DNA of 64,000 bases. Source: Chelonoidis abingdonii. Taxonomy: Eukaryota > Chordata > Testudines > Testudinidae. Below the pieces are notes generated by a model. It saw only the letters and a program-made list of their open reading frames with translations, searched no databases and had not been told where the DNA came from. The stretch spans positions 129,118,915 to 129,182,914 of the forward strand of contig NC_133771.1 in NCBI RefSeq assembly GCF_003597395.2, written 5' to 3'. Below, piece after piece: positions 1-12,544 of the stretch. The translations under genes were made by a program, and so were the position numbers. The stretch's first letter is position 1. Each line of letters opens with the position of its first letter.

Positions 1-670
1 AAGGCTATGTTTTAGTCACAGGTATTTTTAGTAAAAGTCATAGACAGGTCATGAACAGTAAACAAAAATTCACAGCTCATGACCTGTCCGTGACTTTTAC
101 TATATACCAGGTGCAGGCAGGGTGTGTGTCTGGGACCCCCACTGGTGTTAAGGGGGAGAACGGTGGCGGCAAAGGGCCAGGACCCCTGCTGGTGCTGGAG
201 GGGAGGGTTGGCAGAGTGGGTAGGCTCCCTATCCAGCTCTGACTGGTGTGTCTCTGCAGCTCATAGGGGAGGGGTGGCCAGGAGGCTCTGCGTGCTGTTC
301 CCGCCACAAGTGCTGGCTCTGCAGCTCCTATTGGCTGGGATCCACTGCTAATGGGAGCTGTGGGGGTGGCACCTGCAGGGGCAGGCAGTCCACGGAGCCC
401 CCTGGCCCCTCTGCCTAAGAGTTGCAGGGACATGCTGGTGGAAGCTGGGGAAGACCCCTCCTCCCCCCGGTAAGCACTGCCCCACACCCAACCCCCTCTC
501 CCAGCCCTGAGCCCCATCCCACACACCCAAAATGCTGCTGCTGCTGGCAGGGGCTGCCCAGGTCGGGCAGCCCTTGAGCCAGCACCAACCACAGCAGAAG
601 TCACAGAGGTCACGGGAAGTCATATAATCTGTTACTTCCGTGATCTCTGTGATAGACATGCACTCTGATT
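1..670. mobile_element. Non-autonomous palindromic DNA transposon, GC-rich centre
   Basis: Two strong hairpins bound this stretch. The left one pairs GTAAAAGTCATAGACAGG (from about 31) with the reverse complement ending about 107. The right one pairs GTCACAGAGGTCACGG (about 600) with CCGTGATCTCTGTGA (about 640). Between them lies a GC-rich, non-coding centre (about 120-600), which produces spurious reading frames on both strands. The left edge starts within the first few bases of the window, so the true left end and its target duplication may lie outside. I remember such elements as common in turtle genomes, but I cannot place it in a superfamily from the sequence alone. Confidence 0.65.
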
Positions 671-2583
671 CATGACAAAACCTCAGATGTGTTACCATAA
701 TGCTGGTTTAGTTTGTGTTGGAATTTCTAAATTAATTAATAAATAAATCTTCACATCAGTTGACAAAACGCATAGTACAACACATTCCCTGCCCTAAAGG
801 ACTTATGAGAGTACATTTAGCCCGTTCCCTAATGCTTTGCCTATAGTTGCTCAAGACTGGGCCTAAGTGAATCCCATACAATTCTGTGATTAGTTTCTTA
901 GGCACAGCTGTAGGAAAGCTGGAGCATTCACATGCATGAGAGTTTGAATAATGATGTGCACGGCCAATTTCTTACCAATTAAATTAAAAATTCATTTGAA
1001 TAAGGCTATGGTCAATTCCAGATGTTGACCTCATGCTTTCCCTTTTATTTGAGGAAATAAAACTGTATTTTCCTTATGCTCTCATTAGATTTCCCTCAAA
1101 AGACTAGTTTTCACCTGTGCATCGCATGTAGAATCAGCAGTGTGGTCCATTTACAAGAAGAATGCAGTGTGTGTCAGTTGTGTTCTCCAAATTGCTGTTT
1201 ACTCTATAGACCATAACGTGGTTGAAGGTTGGCAAGCGGCATCATCTGGCTTGGATTAAAAAAGGCTGCATTTACACTGTCAAAATTTAGACCCCCTGAG
1301 GGCAGCAATTGTGGGAGCTGTACTGTAGACTGGGTTCATTTTGTTTTGTTTAATCCATGAGGGAAGAGGAAAGTCAGAGCCCTGTTTACACTGCAGTTTC
1401 CATTGTTATCATCAGGACAGCTTCATTGGCTTTGTAATATTAACATGATTTTCTTTCCTACTGTAGATGAGGCGTACCCCTGTACTCAAAATGACTGTAC
1501 CCCTGATTTGCCGATGCTTGGAACAACAATCAAATGATTGATCCATTTTACTACACATCCATAGTGTCTTTCGAGCCACACATCCCTGAAGTCTCTGTAT
1601 ATAACGCTATGGTTGCAGCTGAATTTTGTGATGACAGGTAAACCAGATTAGATTCAGTCTTAATTTTAAAACATTGAAAATCCATCAGCATCTCTGTCTT
1701 GCAAAGAGAATAGATTTTTCCAAATAGGAAAGAAAAAAATATCCTCATAAAAGCGAACTTCAGTGGACCCAAGAAGCGGTCTAAGTGGCTTTTGTACATT
1801 GCCAATCCATTTTCCTTTCTTTACCTTGTTTTAAAACATTGGCCCCTAAAAGGTTTTAAACAAGGAGGGATGTTTTGAAAGTGGAATAATAGAAAGCACT
1901 AAATATTTTATTAGTGATTTATGAAAACATGCCTTTACTTTATTTCTTTAATAGAAAAAAACCCTGACAGTTAGTGAAATGATGAGGATTAATGTATGAA
2001 AATGTGTTTTATGGCAGTTTCTGAGTAATGGATTCATAAACAGTTCCCTTTTTTTCTTTTTCTTTTAAGTCAAAGTGGATTACAAGACGAGTGGCGAATT
2101 ACTGTAGTCAGATCAAATAAAACAGGCAGGCTATGGTTTTTCCTGTAACCCCAGACGCAGGTCACCAAATCTTCCATTCTATCATGTACCATCTCCAATA
2201 GGACCCTTTCACAGCTATTATCCTAAAAGTTCACTTTGTGCCATGGGTTATAGCAAAGAACAGGTCAGGTGAATATTTGAACAGTTTAATTTACTGCAAA
2301 CATTGCTTGCTTTAAGCTATGTTTCAACCAAAAAATGATTTTTCATTCTCTATTTAGGCTTTTTTTTGCAATTACCAGTAAGTTTATGGCTTTCTTTTCT
2401 TAAAGGTGACAACTTAATTTTAAATATTAATAGATACCAAATCTCATGCTATACATGGATAGTCTGAGCTAAGTAATAATAAAGAGCTTTGGGAAATAAA
2501 TAAATAAGGTGAGTTTTATATGAAGAGTAAGCAGCCTTTTTGAGACTTTCACTTCCAAGTTGACTGGATGCCATTGTGTGCTA
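671..2583. other. No gene or repeat recognised
   Basis: AT-rich DNA with short poly-A and poly-T tracts. The only open frames are short, lack recognisable domains and are not flanked by convincing splice sites. I see nothing supportable here. Confidence 0.5.
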
Positions 2584-2657
2584 AGGGTCTGATCCAAAGC
2601 CCATTGAAGTCAATAGAAAGTCTCCCACTGACTTCAATGGGCTTTGGGTCAAACCCT
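2584..2657. repeat. Short palindromic repeat (29-bp arms)
   Basis: Two 29-base arms differ at only two positions and pair around a spacer of about 16 bases. The arm cores are CCCATTGAAGTCA and TGACTTCAATGGG. Related palindromes containing a CATTGAAGTCAATG-like core occur elsewhere (17911, 61168), which suggests a dispersed MITE-like family rather than a chance hairpin. Confidence 0.7.
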
Positions 2658-5064
2658 AATTCAACCTATTTATTAAATGATTTCTTTACTTCTATGGAAC
2701 CCAGCCTTGCTGCTGGGCAGGGATGAAGAGTGGAGGGGACTCTAAGAGGCAAAAGGAAAGCTGACCACACAAACGCAACATTGGATACATTAGTCATGGT
2801 ATACAAGGAGTTGTTCAGCCTCCACAAAGGACCAAACTTATTCCCATGGAAACCAATGTTTGGAGATGAATAAGTGGCCTGGCTCTCAACAGTTCCTCTT
2901 CCTTGTTCTCTTTTCATCTTTCTTGGGATGTTTTGTTGTTGTGTTTTTTCTTTTTGTTTGGTAGGTTTTTATTTTTAAGGGAGAAGAAAGAGGCTCTTCG
3001 CTTCCAAGCAGCTTGTAAAAAGACTGATGACATTCATTCCACTAATAAGCTGGCAATTAAGAAAAAGTTCCAGATTTCTCAAAGGGACATATTTTTCAAC
3101 TGGAGCTAGTCAAGATGTTGATGAGGTTTTGTTTTTTGTTTTTAAATGGGATGTTCTGTCTCTTAGCAGAAAAAGGGCTGCTAAACTGGTGTTGTAAGTC
3201 TGCCCTCACATGTCCGTGCGCAAGGAAAAATCTCTTATGCCTTAGGAAGAGGGAAAAAAACCAGCGAATTCAACGGACTCACACCAGCCTTTCCCTGGTG
3301 TAACCAAGCTAAGGATCTAATCTATATTTTTATTGAGTTTTAGGTACAGATGTGTACATTAATAATGAGCTACCTACACACAGGTTACACAAAGGCAAGT
3401 GTCATCCATTTGATAAAGCAGTTAAAGGGTATTATTGTTACAGCACAAAGTACATAGTGAACACAAATTCAAGCATTAAAAATATCTCATTGATAGTGTC
3501 GATGTTATACTGTGTCGTAGCTATTGACTCAAGTACTAAAAGAGACAAGGAAAAGAAGGATGAAACACAAGAAGAATGGAAAATTAACAAATAAGTTACA
3601 GTAAGTAAGAAAAAAGAGAAAAATCACAATCTCACCAGTTTGGAAGAAATTTCTCATGACAAAGCATCAAAATTTGAGGCTCTTATTCAAATCTGGTATG
3701 CATAGGAAGGATCCTATGGAGACATTCCTCCTGCAAGAAATTGGGTTTAGAGTTAGGAAAAGGGGTTAATAGTAAAAAATGTGAATTCCTAGGCTAGAGT
3801 TGGAAGTGTGCAGAGTATGGTAAGGCGTTAACCAAAACACCTTGTGTGGCACTACCTGCTGCTTATATTAGAGTACAATCGGATCCATACTTTCAACTCT
3901 CCTTTCTGGTTTCTTCCAGGTGCTGTCAGCAAATGCACAACTCCACAGCTGGAGTGTTGTTGAATGGTCATAGCAGCAAACTGAGCATAAGGATGTCCAT
4001 GCCTCTTTGATCCTTTGCCTGGCTGCCAGCTACAGTCGGTTTAGATGATGGTTCTAGGAAATTGGTTGAGACCACCAATCCATTTAACACACTCACTTCT
4101 TAAATCACCTTCTGAAGACTTCTGGCTGCTGTCAATCTGACCTGCACTTGAACAAAGTTTATGAGGGATAGGTTTCATGCTCTTTTATTAGTGCTCTGAG
4201 TTATTGCTTTTCCTGTTTAAAATTTTTAAATGGATCTTTAAAAAATGTTTCCAAAAAGTTCCCCCTTACTTTGTTTTACTGGTTTCCAGGGCTTAATTCC
4301 TTTCATATTAACTTTGAGAGATCCTGTGCACATGCAACTCCCACTGCAATAAATGGAAGCTATGGGTACCCACTATCTCTCAGGATTTCCTTTTTTATCT
4401 GCAGTGAGCAGCTCATGCTATTTCCCTCCCTCCCCCACTTCCAGAACTGTGGTTAACTAATTGTGTTTATCTTTGCAGAAAACTGAAATGCTCAGCTCGA
4501 TTTACCCCCGCCCCCTTTCTGAAAAACAGAAAAAAAACATTCACAGCAGACTCTTCCTCCTTCAATACTTATGGTCAGTGATATTCCCCTTGTGGAGATC
4601 TGCTCAACTTCCAGTGTGTCTTTTAAGAAGTGGAATTTGCTTTCTGTACTAAAAAAGGCATATGGCCAAAGCTCCTTTTGTTGAATTTTTTACGGTGTGA
4701 ATACTGAGTGGAGGAATGACATTGCAACTGCTTTCCAGGGCGAGTTTATCTTTAGTGTTTTGTTTTATCCTGAGGCACTGACCTTTCTATTATCAGTTTC
4801 TCTGAAGGCAAGCAGTACAACAATGTCGTCTGTATCAGCTTGTTTATGTTTTATATGTGGCTCAAAGTTCTGCCAGAACTTCGTGTCATTTTACTGGCTA
4901 CGTCTACATTCTGCCTGCGATATGTTAATTATTGGGATGTGACAGAGCACTTATTCCTTATCATAAATCAGAGTCTGTTATCCAAGAATTAAACTTGTTT
5001 TGAATCCTCAAAGGATGTAACCATATGAAATAGTCTCAAAGGGACAGATCCTGATCCCATTGAT
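2658..5064. other. No gene recognised
   Basis: AT-rich unique-looking sequence. A pyrimidine tract ending in CAG (about 4468-4479) resembles a splice acceptor, but the reading frame after it has no recognisable domain and no obvious donor. I do not call an exon. Confidence 0.45.
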
Positions 5065-5170
5065 AGGCTGTAGCTCAGACAGAAGTTATGGCCTGGGTGC
5101 AGGAATTAGTGGGTGAGGTTCTATGTGGTCTGTGTAATCCAGGGAGCCAGACAAGATTATTTTCATGGCC
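5065..5170 (+). mobile_element. Degraded CR1 LINE 3' fragment
   Basis: The stretch with GGGTGCAGGAATTAGTGGGT followed by GAGGTTCTATG and a TGTGTAATCC...AGCCAGACAAGATTAT segment follows the 3' untranslated region of the CR1 type also seen at 59640-59858 (there AACTGGGTAAAATTCTATGG, then a TTATACAGGAGGTCAGA segment). The terminal short repeats are missing. It is an old, truncated copy. Confidence 0.55.
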
Positions 5171-5339
5171 ATTTCTGGTTATTAATTTATGAACTTAGAT
5201 TATTAAAAATGAAATAATTTTTAAAATAGACCTTAATTGTCACTAGTAATGCTGTTTGTTTTCTTACTGAATGCCACTCATCTTAAATAATGAACATAAC
5301 CTGGTCAGTTTCCCTTTAGTTTCTGCTTCATCTCCCATG

Positions 5340-5529
5340 TACACCTCTACCCCGATATAACCTGACCCGATATAACACAAATTCAGTATAACACAGTAAA
5401 GCAGCACCCACAGGGGTGGGGTTGTGCGCTCTGTCAAATCAAAGCAAGTTCGATATAACGTGGTTTCACTTATAACGGAGTAAGACTTTTTGGCTCCTGA
5501 GGACAGTGTTATATCGGGGTAGAGGTGTA
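5340..5529. mobile_element. MITE with perfect 22-bp inverted repeats, TA target site
   Basis: The first 22 bases (beginning TACACCTCTACCCCGATATA) are the exact reverse complement of the last 22. The element starts and ends at a TA dinucleotide, as expected for a Tc1/mariner or pogo/Tigger-type insertion. It is about 190 bp and non-coding. Subterminal segments (ATATAACACAAATTCAG and TTCGATATAACGTGG) repeat the ATATAAC motif. The superfamily call rests on the TA boundary alone. Confidence 0.85.
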
Positions 5530-6332
5530 CTAACAGAGCATGCTGTTGTGTTTGAATTCACAAAACGGCAGGAGAATGTTAAAGTTTAAAAAAGAAACAC
5601 GTCTGAGCCATAAGACTTTAAAATAATTCCTGAAAACATTGCTATTCACATTATCTTGTATAAGGACTTCCCTTTCATTTTATTTACACAACCTAATTCT
5701 GGGGCTTAGAGTAAGGTGGCAGAGCCTATGTGAAGTGCCACCTCTTACCGGATCTGTTGTATGTATTTAGGCACATATTTTAAAACTTTTTCTGTTGCAA
5801 ATATAGCTCTATAATGTTTGGTTTTCAGATCCTGCAGGAAGTCTTCACCCTTCCCCTCTCCATCCCCCAAAAGGTTATGTGAACAAACACAATCTGCTCT
5901 AGCATCAGTGCTGACTCATAGTGGCATCTGCTGGTGGCACTGGGGAAGACGCATCCCATTGTGGGGTCCTTAACCCACTAGAGCCACTCATAGTTCCACT
6001 GGTTTGAGTCCTTGTCATATGTGCAGAAGACTCAAAAGATAAGTTTTTAAAGACTCTACCTCCATGAAATGAATGGTTATCTCCTTTCAGCTGACATGAT
6101 GGAATTTACATCATTTCAAACTATTTTGTTCTGCTGCATTTCCCTTCACTTTGGCATCAGCACAGCAGGATAGAGGGTTGATCATAGTGATCCTTTTGCA
6201 GTGGCGAATTCTCTCATCTTACCATGTTGCACTAATAGCTTAAAAATGTGGTAGGTGAAATCTTATGCTGGAAATTTCTTTTTATAAAAAACTTAAATCC
6301 AGAACCTGTGAATTTTCCTACTTTGTTTATTT

Positions 6333-6437
6333 AGGCCTGGATTCTGCAAACACTTACACACTTCAGATGTCTAACTGACTTTAACAAGAGTGCTTGAGTG
6401 TGAAGTTATATGATTAAATGTGTGCAGGATTGGGGCT
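6333..6437. repeat. Palindromic repeat, decayed
   Basis: The left arm CCTGGATTCTGCAAACACTT pairs imperfectly with the right arm TGTGTGCAGGATTGGGGC. The stretch between contains a decayed AACTGACTTTAAC middle. The element at 29621-29730 has the same ends (ATCTGCAAAG and TTTGCAGGATTGGGC). It is probably a small fold-back MITE. Confidence 0.5.
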
Positions 6438-6737
6438 TTAGTGGGTAATTGATGACATTCTTTTTCTTTGATTAGTTGGGATTTTTTGTTGTGTTTTTGG
6501 GGAGTGATGATAATTGCCTGCTTGTTAACATAAAGATTAAGGGAGACGCTATGTTGTTTCTGTTCAGTGATATTTACTATGTCTTAATTTGAATGTTCTC
6601 CATTGATGGTTTCTTTTGTACCAAGGTACATTGGAATATGGTTACTGAGGTCTAGAACTATGAGCATGATGCTGGAAGAGATGTTTCTTTAATTCTAAGG
6701 CCAATTTGAATTCAGTATTTTGCTTAATGTAGACTGT

Positions 6738-6846
6738 CTGAGTCTCATTCTCTTCTGACTTTTACCAGTTTTACACTAATGTAACTCTGTACAATTACCA
6801 TTGTTACTTCTGATCTATACCAATAGTCAAAGAAAGCCAGACTCTC
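6738..6846. repeat. Palindromic repeat, strongly decayed
   Basis: An AGTCTCATTCTC...TTTACACTAATGTAACT half faces a TTACTTCTGATCTATACC...AGCCAGACTCT half. The arms resemble the palindrome at 17214-17332 but have many mismatches. The call is tentative. Confidence 0.35.
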
Positions 6847-7060
6847 TATTATAAGGTCATGAGAATGGACACCATTGTTGGTTATTGTGCTGGAGATGCC
6901 TAATCTGATTTCCCTCAAACATCAGAGTGAATTTTGAACTTCCTTCACCAAAATGCATAGTTGGTCACAAGATTTGTGATGCAACACATTTCCGCTAGAA
7001 AATGCTGATTTGGTTAAATTGAAACATTTCACAGGACCATGCCAGTTCATCAAAACGTAT

Positions 7061-7330
7061 GGAAGAAATTATCAAAATGTTTCACTTTGACTTTATTGTT
7101 TTGACTTTTAGATTCTATTACAATATGTATAATTTACATTATCATTTCAACTTTTATATTTTATTATAATATGTATAACATCAAAATCAAAATCCTTTTT
7201 ATCAAAAGGAAACATTTTCAGAATATTTCACTTTTCAAAAAAATCAGAGACTTTGACTTTTTGTCCCAATTCAGAATGAAACCAAATGTCAAAATCTTAG
7301 AATTTCCCCACAGGATAGAAATATCAAATT
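7061..7330. repeat. AT-rich stretch with a ~47-bp imperfect tandem duplication
   Basis: A unit containing GACTTTTAGATTCTATTACA (7103) is repeated 47 bases downstream as AACTTTTATATTTTATTATA (7149). Both continue with ATATGTATAA. The surrounding TCAAAA-rich sequence resembles the A/T-rich MITE-like stretches at 15436 and 49296. Confidence 0.45.
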
Positions 7331-9078
7331 TTGCGTAGCTGCTCTACTAAAATCCCTATTGTCCTTCACTTTGTTATCGGAAAGTGACTAGAAATGCCTG
7401 GCTGTTTCTTGAGGGGAGGGTTTGTTGTTTTTGTTTTTTTGTGGTTGTGGTGGTAATGGTAGGGAACCCAAATTGGAATCTCAATCCCAGCTTCATCCAT
7501 TAAGCTCTATCCTAAGATTACTTCCTTTCCCCCTTTTGTTGCAGCCCCTTTGCCCTTGAGGTCCTATAGTATAGCCACCTTCCTGACAAGGACTTGATAA
7601 GAACATCTTTTTTTGGACCTAGTCAGTGTTAGAAAAATTGCTGTGGAGCATCATGTGGCACTCTCCCCCTCCCTGGACTTCAAAGTTGCTATTTACAATT
7701 AAAGTGTTTGTTTTAGATAAGATACTCAGGCTATAACAGAGTCAAGACTTGTTGACTGTTTAAAAATACATAGTTTGTAGAGGGCTATCAGATCTTGTAC
7801 TGTGTTAAGGGATAAATACAGACAGACCAGGTACAGAAATGGTCAGGGGTATGATGCTTTTAAAGAGTATTTTACAATTACTCTGATGACATTGTTTAAA
7901 TCAAGCTGTAGTGTTTGATTATGTTGGCGTTTTGTGTGATGCAATGTAACATGGAATAAGTGATGTAAAAAGATATGCCCTCCAAAATCTAATGTGCTTC
8001 GTTTTTAGTCAGAATGTATTAATTCACTTGCTGAATAATTGACCCAAAGAAATTCTGTCAAACAGTACTAAATTATTCACTGGATTTCCAAACCAGCAGG
8101 CACTGGCCTTAAATATTTAAGAATCATGTCAAGTAATTTTCTGCACAAAAATATTCCTTTGTGTTGGTATAAGCTCTTTGGAATTTGTTTGCAGATAAGA
8201 GGGATGGGCTAATTAAACAAAAGCCAAAGAGTCCTTCAGAGGTGCTAGCACATCTCCCAACTGCCCCACCCCCAAACGTCCTTCACGCATAACAAGAAAG
8301 AGAAGGTAAACTTTAGTCTTGTTCAGCTGCTCCACCCAGATCGATTTCATTTTCTACCAATTTTTCATTGCCTAGCCCCCATGTTTTCAAATGAGACCCA
8401 CACCATTCAGTTTTGAATTTTGTGTTTTTTTCATGTAAATTCCATATCAACAGTAGGTATCTCAAAACAGGATGCAGCATCCCATAATGCCCAGCTAAGG
8501 TTGTTAGGCACCTTGCTCTTCTATGCCCTCTGGCCTTATAGTCCCTCTCTACGTGTGCATTATGAAATAACAACCTTGCAGGATCAATTTTAGTGTAGAA
8601 AATAGGTTTCCTTAAAAGACGGACACCACTGTAGCAGCATTCAAGTTCTACCAGTTACAGTGCCTGACACCTTTCCCCTTGAAGGTTGCATGCTGAACGG
8701 GCATAGTGTATATTTTTGGCTTGTTTTAAAAGGATGAGAACAGACATCTGATAGCTTACATTAATTACTCCATTTCCTTCTCCCTGTATATGTTTCCAGA
8801 ATCTAATTGTGGTGCACCTGGCCCCCCGCAGTCTGCCAGGGCCCAGAGATTACTATAAAGCCACAGGAGGACAGTTAATTCCCTTTACTGTTGCACAACA
8901 TTGTAAATATTTTCCAACAGTCTTTTGATGTTAACATTTTGATACATTCATCACCACTTTAGCATCTGCGGTGTTACTTTACAAGCTCTACTTTATAGCT
9001 CCTGTTACTCCTATTAGTCCACTCGATTTTCCACCTGAAATACCACATTTGTCTAGTTGAGGCTTGACATCTATTTTC
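7331..9078. other. No gene recognised
   Basis: Unique-looking AT-rich sequence. No domain-bearing open frame, no clear terminal repeats and no RNA gene can be seen. Confidence 0.45.
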
Positions 9079-9093
9079 GGGGGGGGGGGGGGG
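9079..9093 (+). repeat. G15 homopolymer
   Basis: Fifteen consecutive G residues follow TTTTC. Length-variable homopolymers of this kind often carry sequencing error. Confidence 0.9.
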
Positions 9094-10546
9094 TGTTGCC
9101 TTTAATAACATGTTTTGTTTAATCGTATGTTCTTCTTCTCCCAAAGAATATACTAGGCAATCTGTTCTGTATTGTCAATCAACCAAGATGCACTTGGCTG
9201 CACTTTTGTGTTTTATTATCTTGGCCCTGATAAGGAGGCATTTTTGTGTGTGTGTGCATCTAAAGGTGTTGAAGTGTAATTGTTTCTCTCTTCTTCTGCA
9301 GCTTTATTTAGAGTGGAACTCATTGCAATGCCCTCACAAGTGCAGGAATTTGTACTGGGGTGTAGGCACGCATGCCTTTAGTGGAGAGTGAATTGCATTT
9401 CTCACTAAGATTGCTATTCAAAGCCACTAGTGTTGTCCCTTTGAGATTCTTTTTAAAACAACCAGTCTTAAAATATTAAGTATTCTTTATCTGTAAAAAT
9501 AAATGAAGAATTCTCCTTTGTCTCCCCTCCCCTAAAGGCATTTAGATCTGGCTTTAGGCAACAGCAAAACCTAATATGACTCCGGTGCACCAGAATTTAA
9601 TGAAGGAGCGGGGAATCCAAACTCAGAACTAAATGCGAAATGGAGTTTTTCCTTGTCAGAGAGCAAAGAATAACAACAATGAATATAAATGTTTCTACCC
9701 ACAACAAGGACAAAAACACAAGACTTATCTAAGCCTGTATGGCTCACTACAAATTTGCAGTGTCATCACAGGTATCGGCAAACTTCACAGAATGATGCAC
9801 TCTGGAGCATGAACTGTGCACCGAGAATTGGCCAGTGACTGATATGATTGGTCTATCTGTCTGTCTACTGCTTTTCTGGAGGACACATCACTGTGGTATT
9901 AAAACACTACACCGATCATGGTCCATAATGGACTTCATGGAATCTTCTGGGTTCTTTTGTAGGGAGCACTGCTTGGGAGTCATGCGCACACATTGTATAT
10001 AGTCAGTATTATAGGTGGAGCTGGAAGCAATGGCTACAGTTAAGATTGCCCAGACTTCACACTGAGACTCTGTTTTCAGTTGATGGTAACTTTGCCAAAT
10101 TGGAACCATCCAGGCTGGGTGTTTTCCATGCCATGTGTCAGTTGAATTTTTTCTAGAAAATTTCATCGAAAATGGTTCAACCATTTCTGAGAATGAGGTT
10201 AGGGAAAATCATAGTTTTTTTTCCCCTTTCATGTGAAAAAATTATTTAAATCATTTCTTTGAGAAGCAGCAGTTCTTCCATGTTGTGGAGCAGGAACTTG
10301 AAATTTGGTCTCCCTCATGACAGAGGTGTGCCTGTTGCTGGCCCCTGTTCAAATCTGCCCAAAGTCTCAATCCACATATGTTCATTATAGACTTGCTAGT
10401 TTGACAGCCCCATTTCTGAAGATTCCATCTACGCTGAGCATGCATGAAAACCTGCAACTCTTTCTGTGGGAACTATTATCCAGTGTACTGTATCGTACGT
10501 CTGCGCCTAGGTCACATTGGTGATGAGACTGGAGACCTTGCCCTTT
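9094..10546. other. No gene recognised; one splice-acceptor-like site
   Basis: A strong pyrimidine tract ending TTCTTCTGCAG at about 9300 is followed by an open frame of about 30 codons to 9391. The frame has no recognised domain. The rest is AT-rich sequence without identifiable features. Confidence 0.4.
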
Positions 10547-12358
10547 ATAGAATATTAGGGTCGGAAGAGACCTCAGGAAGTTATCTAGTACAGCCCCCTG
10601 CTCAAAGCAGGACCAACACCAACTAAATCCAAGGCTTTGTAAAGCTGGGCCTTAAAAACCTCTAAGGAAGGAGATTCTACCTCCTCCCTAGGTAACCCAT
10701 TCCAGTGCTTCACCAACCTCATAGTGAAATAGTGTTGCCTAATATCCAACCTAGACCTCCCCCAATGCAATCTGAGACCATTTCTTCTTGTTCTGTCATC
10801 TGCCACCGCTGAGAACAGCCTAGCTCCATACTCTTTAGAATCCACCTTCAGGTAGTTGAAGTCTGCTATCAAATCCTCCCTCACTCTTTTTTTCTGCAGA
10901 CTAAATAACCCCAATTCCCTCAGCCTCTCCTCATAAGTCATGTGCCTGAGCCCCCTAATCATTTTCGTTGCCCTCTGCTGGACTCTTTCCAATTTGTCCA
11001 CATCCCTTCTGTAGTAGGGGAACCAAAACTGGACACAATACTCCAGGTGTGGCCTCACCAGTGCCAAATAGAGGGGAATAATCAGTTCCCTCAATCTGCT
11101 GGCAATGCTCCTACTAATACAGCCTAATATGCCATTGGCTTTCTTGACAATGGGGGCACACTGCTCTCTCATATCCAGCTTCTCATCCACTGTAATCCCC
11201 AGGTCCTTTTCTGTAGAACTGCCACTTAGCCAGCCGGTCCCCAGCCTGTAGCAGTGAATGGGATTCTTCCTTCCTAAGTGCAGGACTCTGCACTTATCCT
11301 TGTTGAACCTCATCAGATTTATTTTGGCCCTCCAATTTGTCTAGGTCACTCTTGTCCCTATCCCTCCTTTCCAGCATATCTACCTCCCTCCCCAGCTTAG
11401 TATCATCTGCGAACTTGTTGAAGGTGCAATTCATCCCATCATTCAGATCATTGATAAAGAGGTTGAACAAAATTGGCACCAGGACCGACCCCTGGGCTCT
11501 CTGCTTCCTACCAGCTGCCAACTAGACATAGAGCCATTGATTGCTACCTGTTGATTCCGACAATCTAACCAGCTTTCTATCCACCGTATAGCCCATTCAT
11601 GCAATCCATATTTTTTTAACTTGTTGGCAAGAATACCATGGGAGACCATATCAAAAGCTTTGCTAAAGTCAAGATATATCACATCCACCACTTTCTCCAT
11701 ATATGCAGTCAGTTATCTCATCGTAGAAGGCAATCAGGTTGGTTAGGCATGACTTGCCCTTAGTGAATCCATGTTGACTGTTCCTGATCACCTTCCTCTC
11801 CTCCAAGTGCTTCAAAATGGATTCCTTGAGGACCTGCTCCATGATTTTTCCAGGGACTGAAGTGAGGCTGACCTATCTGTAGTTCCCCGGGTTCTCTTTC
11901 TTCCCTTTTTAAAAGATGGGCACTATATTTGCCCTTTTCCAGTTGTCCGGGACCTCCCCCAATTGCCATGAGTTTTCAAAGATAATGGCCAATGGCTGTG
12001 CAATCACGTCAGCCAACTCCCTCAGCACCTTGAATGCATTAGATCTGGACCCATGGATTTGTGCATATCCAGATTTTCTAAATAGTCCTTAACCTGTTCT
12101 TTCACCACTGAGGGCTGCTCACCTCCTCCGCATACTGTGTTGCCCAGTGCAGCAGTCTGGGAGCTGACCTTGTCTGTGAAGACCGAGACAAAAAAAGCAT
12201 TCAGTACTTCAACTTTTTCCACATCATCTGTCACTATGTTGCCTCCCCCATTCAGTAAGGGTCCTACACTTTCCCTGACTTTCTTCTTGTTGCTAACATA
12301 CCCGTAGAAACCCTTTTGTTACCCTTCACATCCCTTTCTAGCTGCAACTCCAATTGTT
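10547..12358 (-). mobile_element. CR1 LINE, 5'-truncated, 1.8 kb
   Basis: Read on the minus strand, this is the 3' part of a CR1 retrotransposon. The 3' end on the plus strand begins ATAGAATATTAGGGTCGGAA, then runs into the typical CR1 3' region with CCCCCTGCTCAAAGCAGGAC. Coding sequence for the reverse transcriptase and the C-terminal domain follows. The 5' end is lost at about 12358, which is the usual outcome of incomplete reverse transcription. No target duplication is apparent, as is common for CR1. Confidence 0.92.
10585..12234 (-). pseudogene. CR1 ORF2 reverse transcriptase, broken
   Basis: The product would have been the CR1 reverse transcriptase that copies its RNA at the target site. 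Fragments in order on the minus strand: a linker segment (12234-12022); palm segments with the motif [13 protein letters not shown] (11700-11443); the catalytic FADDTKL motif (11521-11294, the CR1 version of YADD); and a long C-terminal frame (11313-10585) with PHLEYCVQFW and the ending HWNGLPREEV. The pieces lie in different frames separated by stops, and the N-terminal endonuclease is missing. The longest piece, 242 codons, is not an independent gene. Confidence 0.9.
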
Positions 12359-12392
12359 AAGTTCATGTGTTTGTAGTAAAAATGCTTAGTAC

Positions 12393-12532
12393 TAGAGCTG
12401 GTCAGGAATTTTTTGACCAAACTTTTTTTGATCAGAAATGCTGATTTGTCAAAATCAACACCCTATTTTGTCAGTAAGGTTTTGCAGGTCCAGGGCTGAA
12501 TTTCAAGACAGTGAAAGCTGTCCAGCCAGCTC
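12393..12532. mobile_element. Small A/T-rich fold-back MITE
   Basis: Begins TAGAGCTGGTCAGGAATTTT and ends with GTCCAGCCAGCTC. The AGCTGG/CCAGCT ends are inverted, and the inside is TTTTGA/TCAAAA-rich. The same end motifs bound 49296-49463. It lies between the CR1 end and the repeat at 12545. Confidence 0.5.
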
Positions 12533-12544
12533 AGGTTAGCCAAT

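Noticed and set aside
77..698. 178- and 116-codon frames at the left edge
   Set aside because: They overlap each other and the GC-rich centre of a palindromic DNA transposon.
10585..11313. 242-codon open frame as a gene
   Set aside because: It is the C-terminal part of a dead CR1 ORF2 with CR1 3' sequence directly behind it.
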